A DNA stretch of 64,000 nucleotides. It comes from Blasia pusilla. Lineage: Eukaryota; Marchantiophyta; Marchantiopsida; Blasiales. The translations under genes and the position numbers were made by a program. The notes beneath the pieces were generated by a model, which ran no database searches, was not told the origin of the DNA, and saw nothing but the letters and a program-made list of their open reading frames with translations. Shown here one piece after another: positions 47,514-60,334 of the stretch (position 1 is its first letter; each line of letters starts with the position of its first letter). The stretch spans positions 434,001 to 498,000 of the forward strand of contig CM114272.1 in assembly GCA_050084515.1 (NCBI GenBank). The letters run 5' to 3'.

Positions 47514-50500
47514 ATGGCCGAAGTTCCGAATGACTTCCATGCTCGATCCATCCCAGAGCTGAGCAGGCTGCTCGAAACCGATGCACAGGTAGGGCTCCCG
47601 GCCGCGAAGGCAGGCGAGCTCCAAGTGAGATACGGACGCAACGAGCTGAGGGGACAGAAGAGAATCAATCCATGGCGAATTTTGCTCGGGCAGGTTACGA
47701 ATGGGTTGACGGTTGTTCTGACACTGGCCACAGTGGTGTCGATCGTGGTGAAGGATTATGCCGAGGCCGGGGTGTTGATCATAGTGATACTCTTCAATAC
47801 TATCGTCGGATTTGTGCAAGACTTTCGCGCCGAAAGGACGATGGACGCGTTGAGAAAGATGGCATCGCCCTCAGCTAAGGTCATACGGGACGGCGTCCAG
47901 TCTCGGATTCCGAGTGGCGACGTCGTCCCTGGGGACATTCTCATCTTCGAAGTCGGCGATATCATTCCCGCCGATTGCCGTTTGGTCGAGGTGTTGAATC
48001 TGGAGGTGGACGAGGCCATGCTCACGGGCGAGTCCGTCCCCTCCATGAAGAACGTGGAGCTGTTGAAAGCCAAGGACACCACAATCGGTGATCGATTCAA
48101 CATGGTCTACTCGAGCACTACGGTGTCGAAAGGTCGGGGGAAAGGTGTAGTTGTGGCCACGGGAATGGCCACAGAGATCGGGAGGATTTCCACGGCCATT
48201 GAAGAGACCCCGACCTCCACCACTCCACTGCAGAGGAGGCTGAACAGAATGGCTTACGTGCTTTTCATCATATCCATCTTCTTGGCCTTGATAGTGTTCG
48301 CCGTCAACAAGTTCGATTTCAACACGGAGATTATCATCTACGCCATTGCGCTCTCCATCGCCGTGATTCCTGAGGGTCTCATTGCGGTGATTACCGTCGT
48401 CATGGCCATCGGAGTCAAGCGTATGGCGAAGCAACGTGCGGTGGTCAGAAAGCTCGTCGTCCTGGAGTCCATGCAAGCTGTGACCAACATCTGCTCGGAC
48501 AAGACTGGTACCCTGACACAGGTAGAAATCCTTGTTCAATTCCTTTTCTACCCGTCTTAGCGGTTGCAGGATCTCTCCTGCATATGCCTGCAACTCCATC
48601 ATACAATCTTCTTTCCAGCGTGATTCATCGTCTGCCTGTAAGATCAATGATTGCAGTAGCGCTTACTCTGAAGTCGTTCGAGATGAAACAGGATTCCATA
48701 ACCGAGAGCTGACAGCCATGCGTTGTTTTCATTCTGCATCAGGGAAAGATGGTGTTAACGACGGTGTGGATACCTGGGAACGAAGGATTCTTCAGCATAT
48801 CTGGACAGGCGTACGACGTGAATGGCCAAGTCTCGCTTCAAGATGAAATTCTGAGCACCAAGAAATGTCTGTCGGATGTCAATTTCTTTCGTCTCGTCGA
48901 GTGCAGCGCTTTGTGCAACACGGCCAATATTGTTGAATTGAGCCAGGGCAAAGTGTGGGGAGATCCCACCGAAATCGCTCTTCAGGTGTTCGCATATAAG
49001 CTGCAGATGGGGAAGCCTTCATTCCACAATGTGAAAGAGCCAATCACAGAGTACCCATTCAGTTCCGCGAGCAAGAGAATGAGTATGGTGTACATAACTT
49101 GCAACACCGACGCACCCGATGAAGAGCTCGAGATTTTCACCAAGGGTGCTGAAAATGTGCTCGACATTTGTGACCGAACCATGTCCGCAGATGGGGTAGA
49201 GACGCTGATTAGCTCCAAATCAGAGTTCATAGCGGAAGTGTCGTGTCAAATCGGCGTCATGGCCAAGCAAGGACTGCGTGTGTTGGTCATTGCTTATCGG
49301 CGCACATCCGAGAAGGAGATGGGCAAAGCGGTGGAGAAGTGGCAGCGCGACGATGTAGAGAGGAGCTTGACATTTCTGGGACTCGTGGGAATTCGGGATA
49401 CTCCACGACCCGAGTCCAGGGAATCCGTGCAGCAGTGTCACAGGGCCGGGATCAAGGTCCACATGCTCACGGGTGATCATCACGACACGGCCCTTGCTAT
49501 TGCAAAGGAGGTCGGGATTATTACCAATTACATGCAGACCTCTTCAGAATCTGAGATTGTGATTCCCATGAGCGCTGAAGTTATGACTGCGGCAGAATTC
49601 GATGCACTATCTGAGGATCAAATCGATTCGCTCGAAGATCTTCCTCTGGTCATCGCCCGCTGCACACCTGCGACGAAAGTGAGAATGATCGAAGCCCTGC
49701 ACAGAAGGAAAAAGTTCGCGGCGATGACCGGAGATGGTGTGAACGACGCCCCCAGCTTGAAGAAAGCCGATGTCGGTATCGCCATGGGAGCAGGGAGCGA
49801 TGTCGCAAAGCAAAGCAGCGAAATCGTCCTGACAGACAACAATTTCGCCACCATCGTCCAGGCCATGGCTGAAGGGAGGAGGATCTTTTCTAATATCAAG
49901 AAATTTGTCGTGCATCTCATGAGCACCAATGTCGGGCAGGTGATCGTTCTCATCGTGGGATTGGCCTTCAAGGATCGAGAAGGAGTTTCGGTCTTTCCCC
50001 TCTCACCGGTGCAGATCCTATTCATGAACATGGTCACCGGTACCCCTCCTGCCATGAGTTTGGGCATCGAGCCCGCTTCATCTAGCGTCATGCTCGCTCC
50101 CCCACAGCTCGGGGGTCTATTCACGAAGGAGCTCGTCATGGACATGTTCGCCTATGGGACGTTCATGGGAGGGCTTGTACTTGTTGATTGGGTTATAGTC
50201 ATCTACGCTTTCGGCCATGGCTATCTAGCTTTTGATTGCAACGCGGATAGCAATCTCAATGCCTGCGATACGGTGTTCCGAGCAAGATCTACTCTCGTCA
50301 TGAGCTTCACGTGGATGTTTCTGCTGCATGCTTACAACTGCAGGCATTTGCGAGCGAGTTTGTTCACCAAAGAAGGAGGCGGTGGATCCCTCAAGAGACT
50401 TCTCGACAATAAGCTGATGGTCTGGAGTGTGGTTATCGGAGCATTGCTGCCGATTCCGTTCGTGTACATCCCCACTGTCAACACTCGCGTCTTCAAGCAG

Positions 50501-50617
50501 GCCAGCATCTCCTGGGAGTGGAGTATCATCTTTTTGAGTGTACTCATGTTCTTCGTCCTATCGGAACTGTACAAGCTTGCGAAGAGGAGGTTCATGCGGA
50601 CTCCATACCTCTTGTAA
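47514..50617 (+). CDS. ENA: ENA-type P-type IID ATPase (Na+/K+ exporter), two exons, intact
   Basis: Exons are 47514-48521 and 48743-50617, joined in phase 0 across a 221-bp GT-AG intron. The protein has 960 residues, close to known moss ENA pumps. It has ten membrane helices: roughly 57-80, 83-101, 247-264 and 272-298, plus six after the cytoplasmic domain. Key motifs are TGES (171-174), PEGL (286-289), DKTGTLTQ with phosphorylated Asp329 at the exon junction, KGAENVLDICD, MLTGDHHDTA and TGDGVND (665-671). The start MAEVPNDFHARSIPEL is the first in-frame ATG and fits the family N-terminus. All catalytic residues are present. ENA pumps use ATP to expel Na+ and K+ from the cytosol, supporting growth at high salt and pH. 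A possible AATAAA signal lies at 50803-50808. Confidence 0.93.
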
Positions 50618-53150
50618 GGATCATAGATTTTCAAATCTGTGCGGAGGAAGCTCATGCGCACCTTCTATCTTTTAAAGGGATCCTCAATTTCTAGCTACTT
50701 ATCATAAGCATACCGCAGAATTGTGCATTAAATCATCATCTTCTGGGAAGAGTCACTACGTAGATCCACAACCAGGAAGTAAAACGCGGTTTTTAAGCTT
50801 TAAATAAATACGCAAGTGCTTCGCTTCTCGTTTCCCCCGAGAAGCTGCTGCACGATGAGCATCTACTTAGAGTAAAATCCTCGACGGCTCCAGGATATAC
50901 TGTACAATCGTCGATATTATCGTGGTGCTGCCATCTTTTGATGGTACAGCTTGTCAATGGAACCGGTCGTCATGTAATTTATCGCTACCTGTGTTTGCAA
51001 ATCATTGTTGTCGTCCGGACCCTGAATCCAAAACTGTATACGCCATACCCCTATTCCCTAGGAGGCTGTACCTGTGCAAATCTTTGAAGGCAACTTAGAA
51101 CTCCGCTGGTTGGCAGTTTCTGCGCAGAGTTATGATTGTGCGTCTATATTTGTCATCTTCGTCTGGATATTGTTGCCGACCACTGCTAGACTCCAGAGTC
51201 CAGATTGAGCTGTACTGTACAGGGAGTTATACCAAAATTAAATGTATGAAAGAGTGTACACATGTTATGAATACGGAAAATTGTACGGTTTCTTGGTGTT
51301 AACCTTCAAGAATTGTCTTCCTGCTGGCCCATCCAGCAGCAAGATTGAGAGTTTTCATGATGGTGAGAGAAAGGAAGGATGGGACGGAAAAATCCATGGG
51401 GTTAGGAAAGGAAAACGATGTGTAAAAGAAGGGCATACTAACCCAAAACATGTCCGAATTCCCGTTTCTGTCGTATACAAGAGAAAGAGAGACAAAATGT
51501 CCACAGTACTTAAAAAGTTACAATTTCACATGTTCATACGATAAAACTGAAATAGGTACAATTAGACATGAAAATCTACAAATAGAAAGGTGAAAACTGA
51601 GGACCTCTAATGAAAAATGGGGTGTTCGACGGATAGAAATAATCTTCATGAGGGACAAAGGAAAAACTGTGTCGTTTTGCGCTAGTTCCAAAAAAAAATG
51701 CTGAGAAGGATCTCGTATTCCATAACATATAATATGTGTTCCACATGATTCCTAAAATGATTCGCTACTCGTGCATCTCGAGCGTTGCGAGATACTGGAA
51801 CCGATCGTGATAACGGAGATCTGGAGAATCTCAAAATTGAAAGTTCGATTGAGAATTGACATGGTGGCAATGAATGGCGGCGAAGAATCTCAAGATTGAA
51901 CGTTCGATTGAGAACTGACATGGTGGCAGTGAGCTTCCGATTTTAGTTTCAAAATATCCTCAGCTATTGATTTGATGTCTCATTTGTACATTCCTGCATA
52001 GTGTCTGACCAGTCAAATTTATACTTTTCTTCTAATTTTCTGTTTTATAAGAGTCGCTACTTTTCCTCCTCTCTATTGTGGTTTTTTCTCATGAAAGAAT
52101 TGTAATTTTTGCATTTCAATTGGGAATTTTACCTCCCATATTTCTTTTCCACCGCTTCTCACAAACATATTCTGCTGCCTAAAACATGATTATTTAGCCC
52201 AATTGTACACTCAACAACAGCTTCCGTTTCGAGCGTTTCTCTTTTCTCATTAAGTTAAGTTCCACTGTAATGATCTTGTATTCACATCACTTTCGAATAA
52301 ATTCAACAAAATTCTTGGATTGATGAGTAAGAAACCAGCCAGAGTTGTAGACAGGCATCCGCAGACTTGAACAGCAATCGGTATGATCCATTTTTTTCTG
52401 ATTTATCAAAATTCGGACGAATTGCAAGATCAGTAAGATGTATAATGTCGATATTGATCGTTTGATGACATGAATGCAAAGTCACAAAGCTCGAGTCGTC
52501 TAGCTACAGGATTTCTAAGCAGAAAATTCCAAACTTCTAGCCACATGTGAGTCGAAGTTTAAACTGCTCGCGTTATCACCTTGTCATCATCTGGAAAAAG
52601 TTATTAGAGAAGATCTTGTGTAAACATTCTCCTCATAAGATGTGAAAATGCGGTCAGATTCGTATCAGGAGAGGATCCCACCCACGAAAATACTTATATG
52701 GCACTAAATTGATTACAACCTCACGAGGAAGGTTTGCATGTACGTATGCAACTAACTGTGAACATCCTGTGCTGTACACTCCACGGACTCGTATTCATGA
52801 CACTAGGTAGGAACTCGTGATTATGACGCAATACTTTCTAAGTCTATGCTAGAGTCGTCGGACTCGAACTTGATCTACGAAATTTCATGCTCATGCAGTT
52901 TCTGAACGTACAGTTCTGCATGACAAGCCTCCAACTCAATATCCTGTGCGTGGTTAGAATAGATAGATCCAATCCGGGAAAAAGGTTACACCAATCCGAG
53001 ACATCGGTGACAGGTATGGGCGTGACGAGCATGAATGCACATGCAGGCAAATCGGGGCATCGAAACTCTCAAGGTCCATGCAGAAATCGTGAGCAACACG
53101 AATATAACATTCCAACTGTTCTGATATTTGTGCGCTTCATCCCACAATTC
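50618..53150. other. downstream of ENA, no gene recognised
   Basis: The 3' flank of ENA followed by moderately AT-rich sequence. A 100-codon plus-strand frame (51242-51544) is Lys/Arg-rich without motifs. At 51824-51935 two roughly 50-bp units (AATCTCAAAATTGAAAGTTC / AATCTCAAGATTGAACGTTC) repeat with a 59-bp period. Confidence 0.4.
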
Positions 53151-54509
53151 CTAGACCATGACCAAGAGGTTAACACAAGATTCATTCTCTTCCCGAAGAA
53201 GCGCTGTCTCCAATAGTTCAGATAACACGCTCTTCACCTTCAGGACTATGGATTCCACAAATTCGACAGGAACAACATTGCAAGCCTTCAGAATGGATTC
53301 CAGATACCCAAGGGTCGTAGTGACAACTTTCAACCAGTGAGGACGTACAAGTAACACTGTGGTCGCGATACATTGGTGGTGCAAAACCTTCAAAACATTG
53401 AAACAGGCGGGAAAGAGTAGTGACAAAGTCTCTTGGTGGAGGAACTGCAGGCCTTCGTAGATCAATTGAAGGAGTGCCTCGCACACTTTCAGACACAAGT
53501 TTGACAACTGGGTTTCGGTTCTGCGAGACAAAAGTGTGAGAGACTCTGCCAAAAGAGTGTAACCCCTGATTTCACAGGATGCTCCAAAATACTCCCACAA
53601 GACCCTGATGTGAGCATATGGCTTCCCCTGGAAAGTGCCACAAATGTAAGAAGGCGGCAGAGCGAACATGTTCTTGCAAGTTAGACTTACTTTCTTGCAC
53701 TGTAGGCACCTCAGATCTGGATCTCCTCCTGTGTCCTCGGTCGACGGTCCGCCGGTGTACGTGCGCGGACAGGCAAACTTCGCCCATGGCGGCAGAGGTG
53801 ATATGATGCGTGAGCTTTGAAAGTTCGTCTTGGCTGACAGTGCTACGCTCAAGAAGCGCGCAACCAGAATCAGCTCCTCGGCGATTGGCTTCATCTCATC
53901 GTTTACATATCTGATACCAAGATATTCGAACTCTTACCATTCCTGCGGCATCAGAGATTTAAACTTCTTCATGAGTTTCTTCGTTAAGTCCAGCAGTAAG
54001 GCCACAACAAACTCCACAAAATCGCAGTGAGACTGTTGTACAAGCTCGCGCCGCAATGCATTGACTTGGACTACTTCCGTCTTCGAATCAGATGAAAAGC
54101 TTGAGATTTGGAAGTCCTCGGGATCACAAGGGTGCAGAAATTCCCCCACGACGTTCAGCAACGAAGACAGAGTGAGACGCTATTGGGGACAACACGATAA
54201 ATCAGATTTCGATCCCGAGTATTTCTCAATCCTAGACTTGACCAGGAAGGAACCACACTTCGCTAGCCTCAACTGTAGATCTTCACTGGAAAGCGTCCGC
54301 ATCGGTCGCTCAGTTCCCATAAAGGCAGGGCAAATCCAGAAGGATTTACCAAGCAGCTTAGTGCAAATAACTTTCTCGGGTTTATTCATAAACTCCTCGT
54401 CAGTCAGTTCCACTTGAGGACATCTGAGACCTTTCGGATTGGAAGAAGGAATCTTTCCAGTCCATCGTCTGAAGTACCCGTGTTCTTCCAAGGAAAAATA
54501 AAACTTCAA
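53151..54509 (-). pseudogene. unrecognised protein, one long frame with two in-frame stops
   Basis: Minus-strand blocks 54509-54180, 54161-53934 and 53894-53151 are all in one frame. They are separated only by TAG (54180-54182 region) and TAA (53934-53936 region) and give about 450 codons without an intron. The protein is leucine-rich and mostly helical by appearance (LVQQSHCDFVEFVVALLLDL, CEALLQLIYEGLQFL, LLVRPHWLKVVTTTLGYL). It carries a CLQCKK pair and a cysteine-rich middle. No family is recognised. A related fragment lies at 10780-11150. The single frame over 1.36 kb shows it was coding until recently; it may be a processed copy. No start codon could be chosen with confidence. Confidence 0.6.
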
Positions 54510-55120
54510 TAGAAATAGTTATGGAAAGCCCTTCAGGATACAAAGAGGGGGCATAGAAGAAGACGGGGTATGGAAAGCCAAGAAACCCCGGAGGCCAAAA
54601 TCGGCCCAAAGAGACGGAAGGGGGCCTACCGACTAAACTCATCAGACGAGCTTCAAAAAGTAGCGGAAACTACTTCCACAAGACTCGAGATCCCTGACCA
54701 CCGGGAAGTTGTGCAAGTGCAAAACAGATGAGATTGCTACTCTAAGATAGGCGCGAGGACCATTAGTAGGAAAGGGCAGGGCCTGCGGGAGCCGTCGAAT
54801 GGAACGACTCTGACGGGCTCCCCGTGCCATCACACGCCGCCATCGCTGCAAGAATTTCTCGGGAAACTTATGAGAATCTCGGCCTTGATTGATCTATGGG
54901 ATGGCACTGACGCGGCGGTAGCCCGCCAGGTGCAAACTCATGCTGAGAATTAGAATGGTGGGAGTGAAAATTTAAACCCCGGTCGCCTCACCCAAATCCA
55001 GCCAGAAATCTGCGAATAGTTTTCTTTCATTCTCATGATGCAGGGTCTGGGGAGTTTTTCCCGAAAGCCATAGCCGCGGCCAGGCGTTTAAGGCCGCGTA
55101 GATTTTAGTCCTTAGGCGCA
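54510..55120. other. no gene recognised
   Basis: GC-moderate sequence. Short minus-strand frames (54400-54851) are in other frames than the 53-kb protein and show no motif. This may be its 5' flank. Confidence 0.35.
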
Positions 55121-55128
55121 TGCGGTTC

Positions 55129-55243
55129 GGCACGGGATTAGGGTCGGTAATACGGGGCACGGGATTAGGGTCGGTAATACGGCCAGGGGATATGGTAACA
55201 CGGGGCACGGGATTAGGGTCGGTAATACGGGCAGGGGATACGG
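55129..55243. repeat. 27-bp minisatellite with TTAGGGT
   Basis: GGCACGGGATTAGGGTCGG followed by TAATACGG occurs at 55129, 55156 and 55204. A shortened 21-bp variant lies at 55183 and a partial 13-bp unit at 55231. The units are nearly identical. TTAGGGT resembles a telomere unit but is spaced every 27 bp. Confidence 0.9.
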
Positions 55244-55481
55244 ATGGACTGGTGGACGCCTGGGTGGACGGACGGAATCAATTCCGTCCGTTTAGGTTTC
55301 CGTTTCAGGGTATCACACTCCGTCCGTAATTCCATTATTGCAGTCCGTCCCCTCACCCATACTCTCCGCCATTCCGTTTTAAAAAAACAAATGCACCGTA
55401 GTCGGTTTACCATGTGGATTAGCAAATGCTTTCAAGGAAGATAGGATTAGAGAGGGAGGTTCGGGAAGGTTGGATGAGTGA

Positions 55482-55960
55482 GGATTAAGAATCATTTTCG
55501 GGATTCCGAAATGTTCGGGCATTGGATCCGAATAGCTGCGTGTTTGGATTAGCTAAACGTAAAAGATAAAACCAGAGCTTTTGACATATAACTTATTTGG
55601 CTTTACTGGGTGGGAAGGACCGGATATGGCTTGACGACGTACACGAAACCCGGCAGGTCTCGTGTCTTTTGGACCAAAAAAGTGCGGTGCACAGAGCGAA
55701 TGAGCTGAACTTCTACCTAAGTACATTTTATACTATTATTAGTGCTGATTAAGAATCATTTTTTGGATTAAGAAGATTTCGGATTTCGAAATGTTCGGGC
55801 ATTGGATTAGCTGCGTGTTTGGATTAGCTAAACGTAGAAGATAAAACGAGAGTTTCTTCGAATTCAAGCTTTTGACGGATAAAGAAGGCTCCCATCTGTT
55901 TGGTGCGCAGAGCGAATGAGCTGATGAGCTTCTACCTGACAACGGTTTATACTATGATTT
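55482..55960. repeat. direct duplication, about 260-bp period
   Basis: TTAAGAATCATTTTCGGGAT, then CGAAATGTTCGGGCATTGGA and TGTTTGGATTAGCTAAACGT, at 55487-55570 recur at 55748-55840. CAGAGCGAATGAGCTGA is also repeated (55692 and 55908). Each unit carries small indels. Non-coding. Confidence 0.8.
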
Positions 55961-56286
55961 GAAAGATATGTATCTCTACCCCTCAAATTTTTTTTTGTAG
56001 TGGCAGCATAAGCTTGTTTCTCGTTCTGCCTTTTGTTTGATCAAAAGAAGTCTTCCCTTAAACCTGAGTTGATGTATTTGAAAGCATCTTGTACCTCACT
56101 GGTAGGGTTTCACTGATATATGAATGATACTAAATATCGCTAAGTAATCCCTATGCATGCTTCGTGTGTTTTTGGTAATTTGGAGGAAATTTGCATGTCC
56201 AAACACAGACCTCACTGTGTTCTTGTTTTCTTCTTGTGATTGGCAGCTTCTCAAAGCCCTCGCAAATGTGTATCCACTCTGTCACC

Positions 56287-59200
56287 ATGGTGAAATACAC
56301 AAAATATTCCACTACATTAGAATGTGATACTATCCAGAACCCACCGCCTGGTCCTTTTTTAAGAGAACACCTCATTTGGTATGGTGACCGAAAGGAGGCA
56401 TGGATTCATGCTGAAAGGGTACATGACTTCATCCGTGGTGAAGAATATAGACCGCATTTTCAGACTACTTTCCGAATCAGCAAGACTGATAAATCAGGAC
56501 ACAAGAATCTTACCATTCGATATTGGTGCGCATATGGACCGCATGATTGTAGGGGCTCGGTTTGGACATCTTTGCCCAACGAGGTCTTTAACCCTAACAT
56601 TCATCGCATAGGGGGCAAGGGTAGCAAGCCAGAAAACCAGAGCAAACGCCTTGGATTATCTCAAGGACGCGGATGCCAATTTCACTTCGCTGTAGTCTAT
56701 CCAGTAGATCGTGCTGGTTTCTGTATGATAAGGCATTCAAACCATGTGGACAAGGAAGGTCGGATATGCCATGGTGACTCGGATAAGACAACAGATATTG
56801 CAAATGCAATTGTCGCCCCGAAACTAAGTTTGCACTGCAGGGATTTTGTAGAGCGCTTATTACGAGTGAATGTAAGCCCCAAGAATATCATGAAAGAGCA
56901 TAGGAGGTGGATTCGCGTACACATCCATGAAAACCCCAATCAGAAACATGCATGGGGTAGGGACGCCATGCTCAAGCATCAAGACATACTAAATATTAAG
57001 CATTCTATGCAAAGGTGAGAAGGGGGATATGACGGAACTGATGACGCTACTGCAGTTCATCACTGGGTACAAGCACATCCTGAGAATGTAATTTACTACA
57101 TGGAGGCTATTTCCAAGTTGAACCAGTCCTTTTGCCTTGTACTTTCCACACCTTGGATGCTCCAGAATCTCTTAGAGCTAGGGAACGGCGGGGCCATCTC
57201 CATGGACGCAACCCATGGCACAAACACTTAGGAGGTTAGTTGGCCTTGATCCTATCATTGGTTGTAGAATTGATGGAGCCATGGAGTAGGGAACCGGAAA
57301 TGCTCCTACTCAAGGACTATTTGAAATGCTGAAATTTTGAACTTAGTGTAAAGTGTCTTCAAAGTATACATGATTCAAATGTGTGTTTTCCACTACTTTC
57401 AATGGACATTATAGGTGAGTCAATGCGTTTATCTTTATCAATAACCATTCCATTTTGTGCGATTTTTCTTACGTACACCCTGGTGCCTCTTTTCATTTGT
57501 CTTCTATTCTGAACATTATGTAATATGTGTTCACAGTATCAATTATTCACATTGCTGGGTTTTGATAAGTTCCAAAATGGCCTGCCATTGGTATGGGCAA
57601 TCCTACAACGACATCAACACGAAGATCTGGTGGAGACCTTGTCCCAAATCAAGGACTGGGCACAGAGGAATATACACTCAAGCCTACAAGATATAGAGGC
57701 AAATGAATGGAAGCCTTCATGCTTCATTGTGGATGATTTGAAAGAGGAAAAATTTGCTATCCGAAATGTATTTCCATGTGTCCCTATTGACCTCTGCCTA
57801 TGGCATGTTAGCAAGAATGGTTAAAGAATCTGCATCAACGAGTGCGTTGTCCAATTACGAAAGCGGACATGAACAGAGACTTGGGTGGTGTAATGTACTC
57901 ACGTGATGAAGGTATATCATCAATCAAACAGATAGTACACTTACATGCTTTTCTCTTTCTTGGATGGTTTCCTCCACATACCGTTCAGTGACTAATAAAT
58001 AATTTTCATATGCCATTGCAGATCCCATCGACGCCTCCTATCGGTTCATGCGCAAGTGGGTTGGATCAGAACGACACTTTGTGAAGTACTATGGAAGCTA
58101 CTGGCATCCAAAAATTTTGAACTAGGCCAAGGGATACCGTAAGCACGCAAGGTCCAACCAAGATACGAATGCCGCAATCGAAAGGTGGCACCACACTCTA
58201 AAAATGCACCTAGCGCCCAACATGCCCACTAAGCCAACAAGAAAACTGATATGGCTTGTGCAAATGCTCACTGGTGAAATAGAAGATTTCTTCGGTACCT
58301 AGGCTTCTTGAAACGAGAAGGCATGGTGAGAAACAAGGCCATACAAAAAGTTATGCTCATGGCAATTAAAAGGGAAAATGACATACCGGATAATCATGTC
58401 ACATTTGAATTGGTAGATGGGAGGAAATGTGCGAAGGTGAAAAGTATTTCAAAGCCACATGTTTGGCATGATGTGGTCGACTACGATACAAGAGATGCTG
58501 CTTGTACATGTCCTCGTGCCAACGAAGGGTTCACTTGTAAACATCAGGTCTGTCTTCATACAACTTTGATGTGATTTAGGTTATTTTTACATCAGATTTC
58601 AGCAAGCTGAATTCCATCTGTTTTAACACACTCTGTCTGCAGGTAAAGTGTCCTCTCCTCTATGGCCACACAGAAGTTCACTTGTTGTCTTGCTTAGGAA
58701 CTCGCTTTGGAAGCAGAGCGGGCGGGTTTGAAAATTTGGTGCAAGAGCCACACAAGGATGAATTACATGAAGAAGATCAGGAAGACGAAGATGGAGATAT
58801 TGTGGATGAGGGACAAGACCATGTGCTTGCTGAACCTACAGGAAGAGATCCGCCACCAAAAACACCACCAAGGATGTTCCAGACATCATGGAGAAATGCC
58901 TAAACGCTACCCTTGGGGTTCCATTCTCAGATATGCTCCTTGAACACTTGTTTCAACTAGTGCAGAAGGATTTAGATTCAGTTTTGAACCTCAAGGCCAG
59001 GGTAGAGACTAACACTCACGTTAAAGGTAATGCTAATGACTTTGCCACACACTTTCCTGAGCCGTTTGTGGGGAATCCTGGACAGAACCGTAGCCTGCGT
59101 AGGCGCCTGAATTGGCTAGACCGCTTGCATTTAAAACGAAGGTCTCGTAATCCTCTTAGAACTCATCCGAGTTTCGAAGAGCACCAAGTGGAATCCTTCC

Positions 59201-59529
59201 ACAGAGTGAGGAAAACTAAGTTTTTGAACATGGAGGCAGAAATGGAAGGGTCGGCATGTATTAGTTTGGACCTGGTGGCTCTATTGAGCCAAGTTGATGA
59301 GAGCCCATCCCATGGCTTAAACGTAGATTCCCAATGGTCTTTGGTAAACAGCACACCTCATAGTACCTACAGGTCTGCTAGTGTTTCAAAGAGGACAAAA
59401 GTGGACATTATGCTTGATAGCCTTGCTGATTCATCTATTCCATTAGATTGTGAATTACACCGTGGAGCTATAGGAGAAACCAAAGACGCCATAATTATCT
59501 TCGACTCTCAAGAAGAAACTCTTATGTGA
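56287..59529 (+). pseudogene. MULE-type transposase gene with SWIM zinc finger, four exons, decayed
   Basis: Exons inferred from GT-AG sites are about 56287-57234, 57537-57911, 58022-58547 and 58643-59529. The N-terminal DNA-binding-like region (MVKYTKYSTTLECDTI, Cys/His-rich RYWCAYGPHDC) leads to the DDE domain: SMDATHGTN (first Asp), FDKFQNGLPLVWAIL, then DDLKEEKFAI (second Asp), LCLWHV and TNAAIERWHHTLK (Glu region). A SWIM finger CTCPRANEGFTCKH follows, then an acidic tail. Lesions are TGA at 57016-57018, TAG near 57229-57231, a frameshift near 57820, TAG near 58123, a frameshift near 58296 and another near 58890. Introns at fixed places are typical of plant MULE or domesticated derivatives. 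Terminal inverted repeats were not found. A possible AATAAA lies at 59697-59702. Confidence 0.75.
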
Positions 59530-60334
59530 AAGCCAATTGAATCTCCTTTAATACTCTGAAGTATAGCGTTGTAAAGTCCTTGTAACACGAAGTAGGAGGT
59601 GTTACACGGGAACATATGATGTACAGTGTTTTGCATGTTTATAAATTGAACACATGAAAACTTGTGTTCACCCCTTATTATATTGTGCATTCTTGAATAA
59701 AAACTTTTGAATCATGTTTGGTTTCTATTGCGATGGCAGCTCTGACCAGATCCCATTTGGATCCCATGGACATTTTTGAATTTCATTTATGCACTTCATA
59801 ACTAGGTCGGGCAGGCACACGCGCGCGATTCTGCATTGGAGGCATAACCACGTACAGGGGGCGCAGTTATACTACGTCGTGTTCCACACCCTAGAGGCAA
59901 AACACCGCCACTTTGGTCATATGGAGATTCCTCTAAACTAATTGTAACTAAGGGAGATAGGCTTGACTAGAAAAAAATGCTTCGGACACGCTCCCAACCC
60001 TACCCTCAAGCCATGTCCCTCTTCGTAAAGTTCTAGCGGCGTCGACCCTACCACACCTAACTTAGTTGATCCTAAATTTGTCGCTAAAATAATCATGTGA
60101 AACGATTAGCCGTTAAATAATGTTGAAGTGCAACAACGACTTGTCTATAATATGCGTATGCGGTGAAATGTAGTGAAACAAAGCATATGCAAGATGAACA
60201 TTGCAACTCTAGTGTTCATTTTGTTGAACACCTCACATATAGTGTTCCAATTCCATGGATATGTACTAGGCCATGTTTAGAACTTCAACAAGTATAGAAG
60301 ACCATCAGTAGCAAACCAAACATACAGATTTAGA
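59530..60334. other. downstream of the MULE gene, no gene recognised
   Basis: Low-copy looking, with no open frame above 60 codons and no recognisable structural RNA. Confidence 0.35.

Noticed and set aside
47486-48647. Minus-strand open frames of up to 258 codons opposite the ENA gene
   Set aside because: They are antisense shadows of the GC-rich ENA coding sequence and carry no motifs of their own.
53151-54509. Stop-codon readthrough or a non-standard genetic code
   Set aside because: The ENA gene next to it uses the standard code, and both TAG and TAA interrupt a non-conserved frame. Simple decay explains it better.
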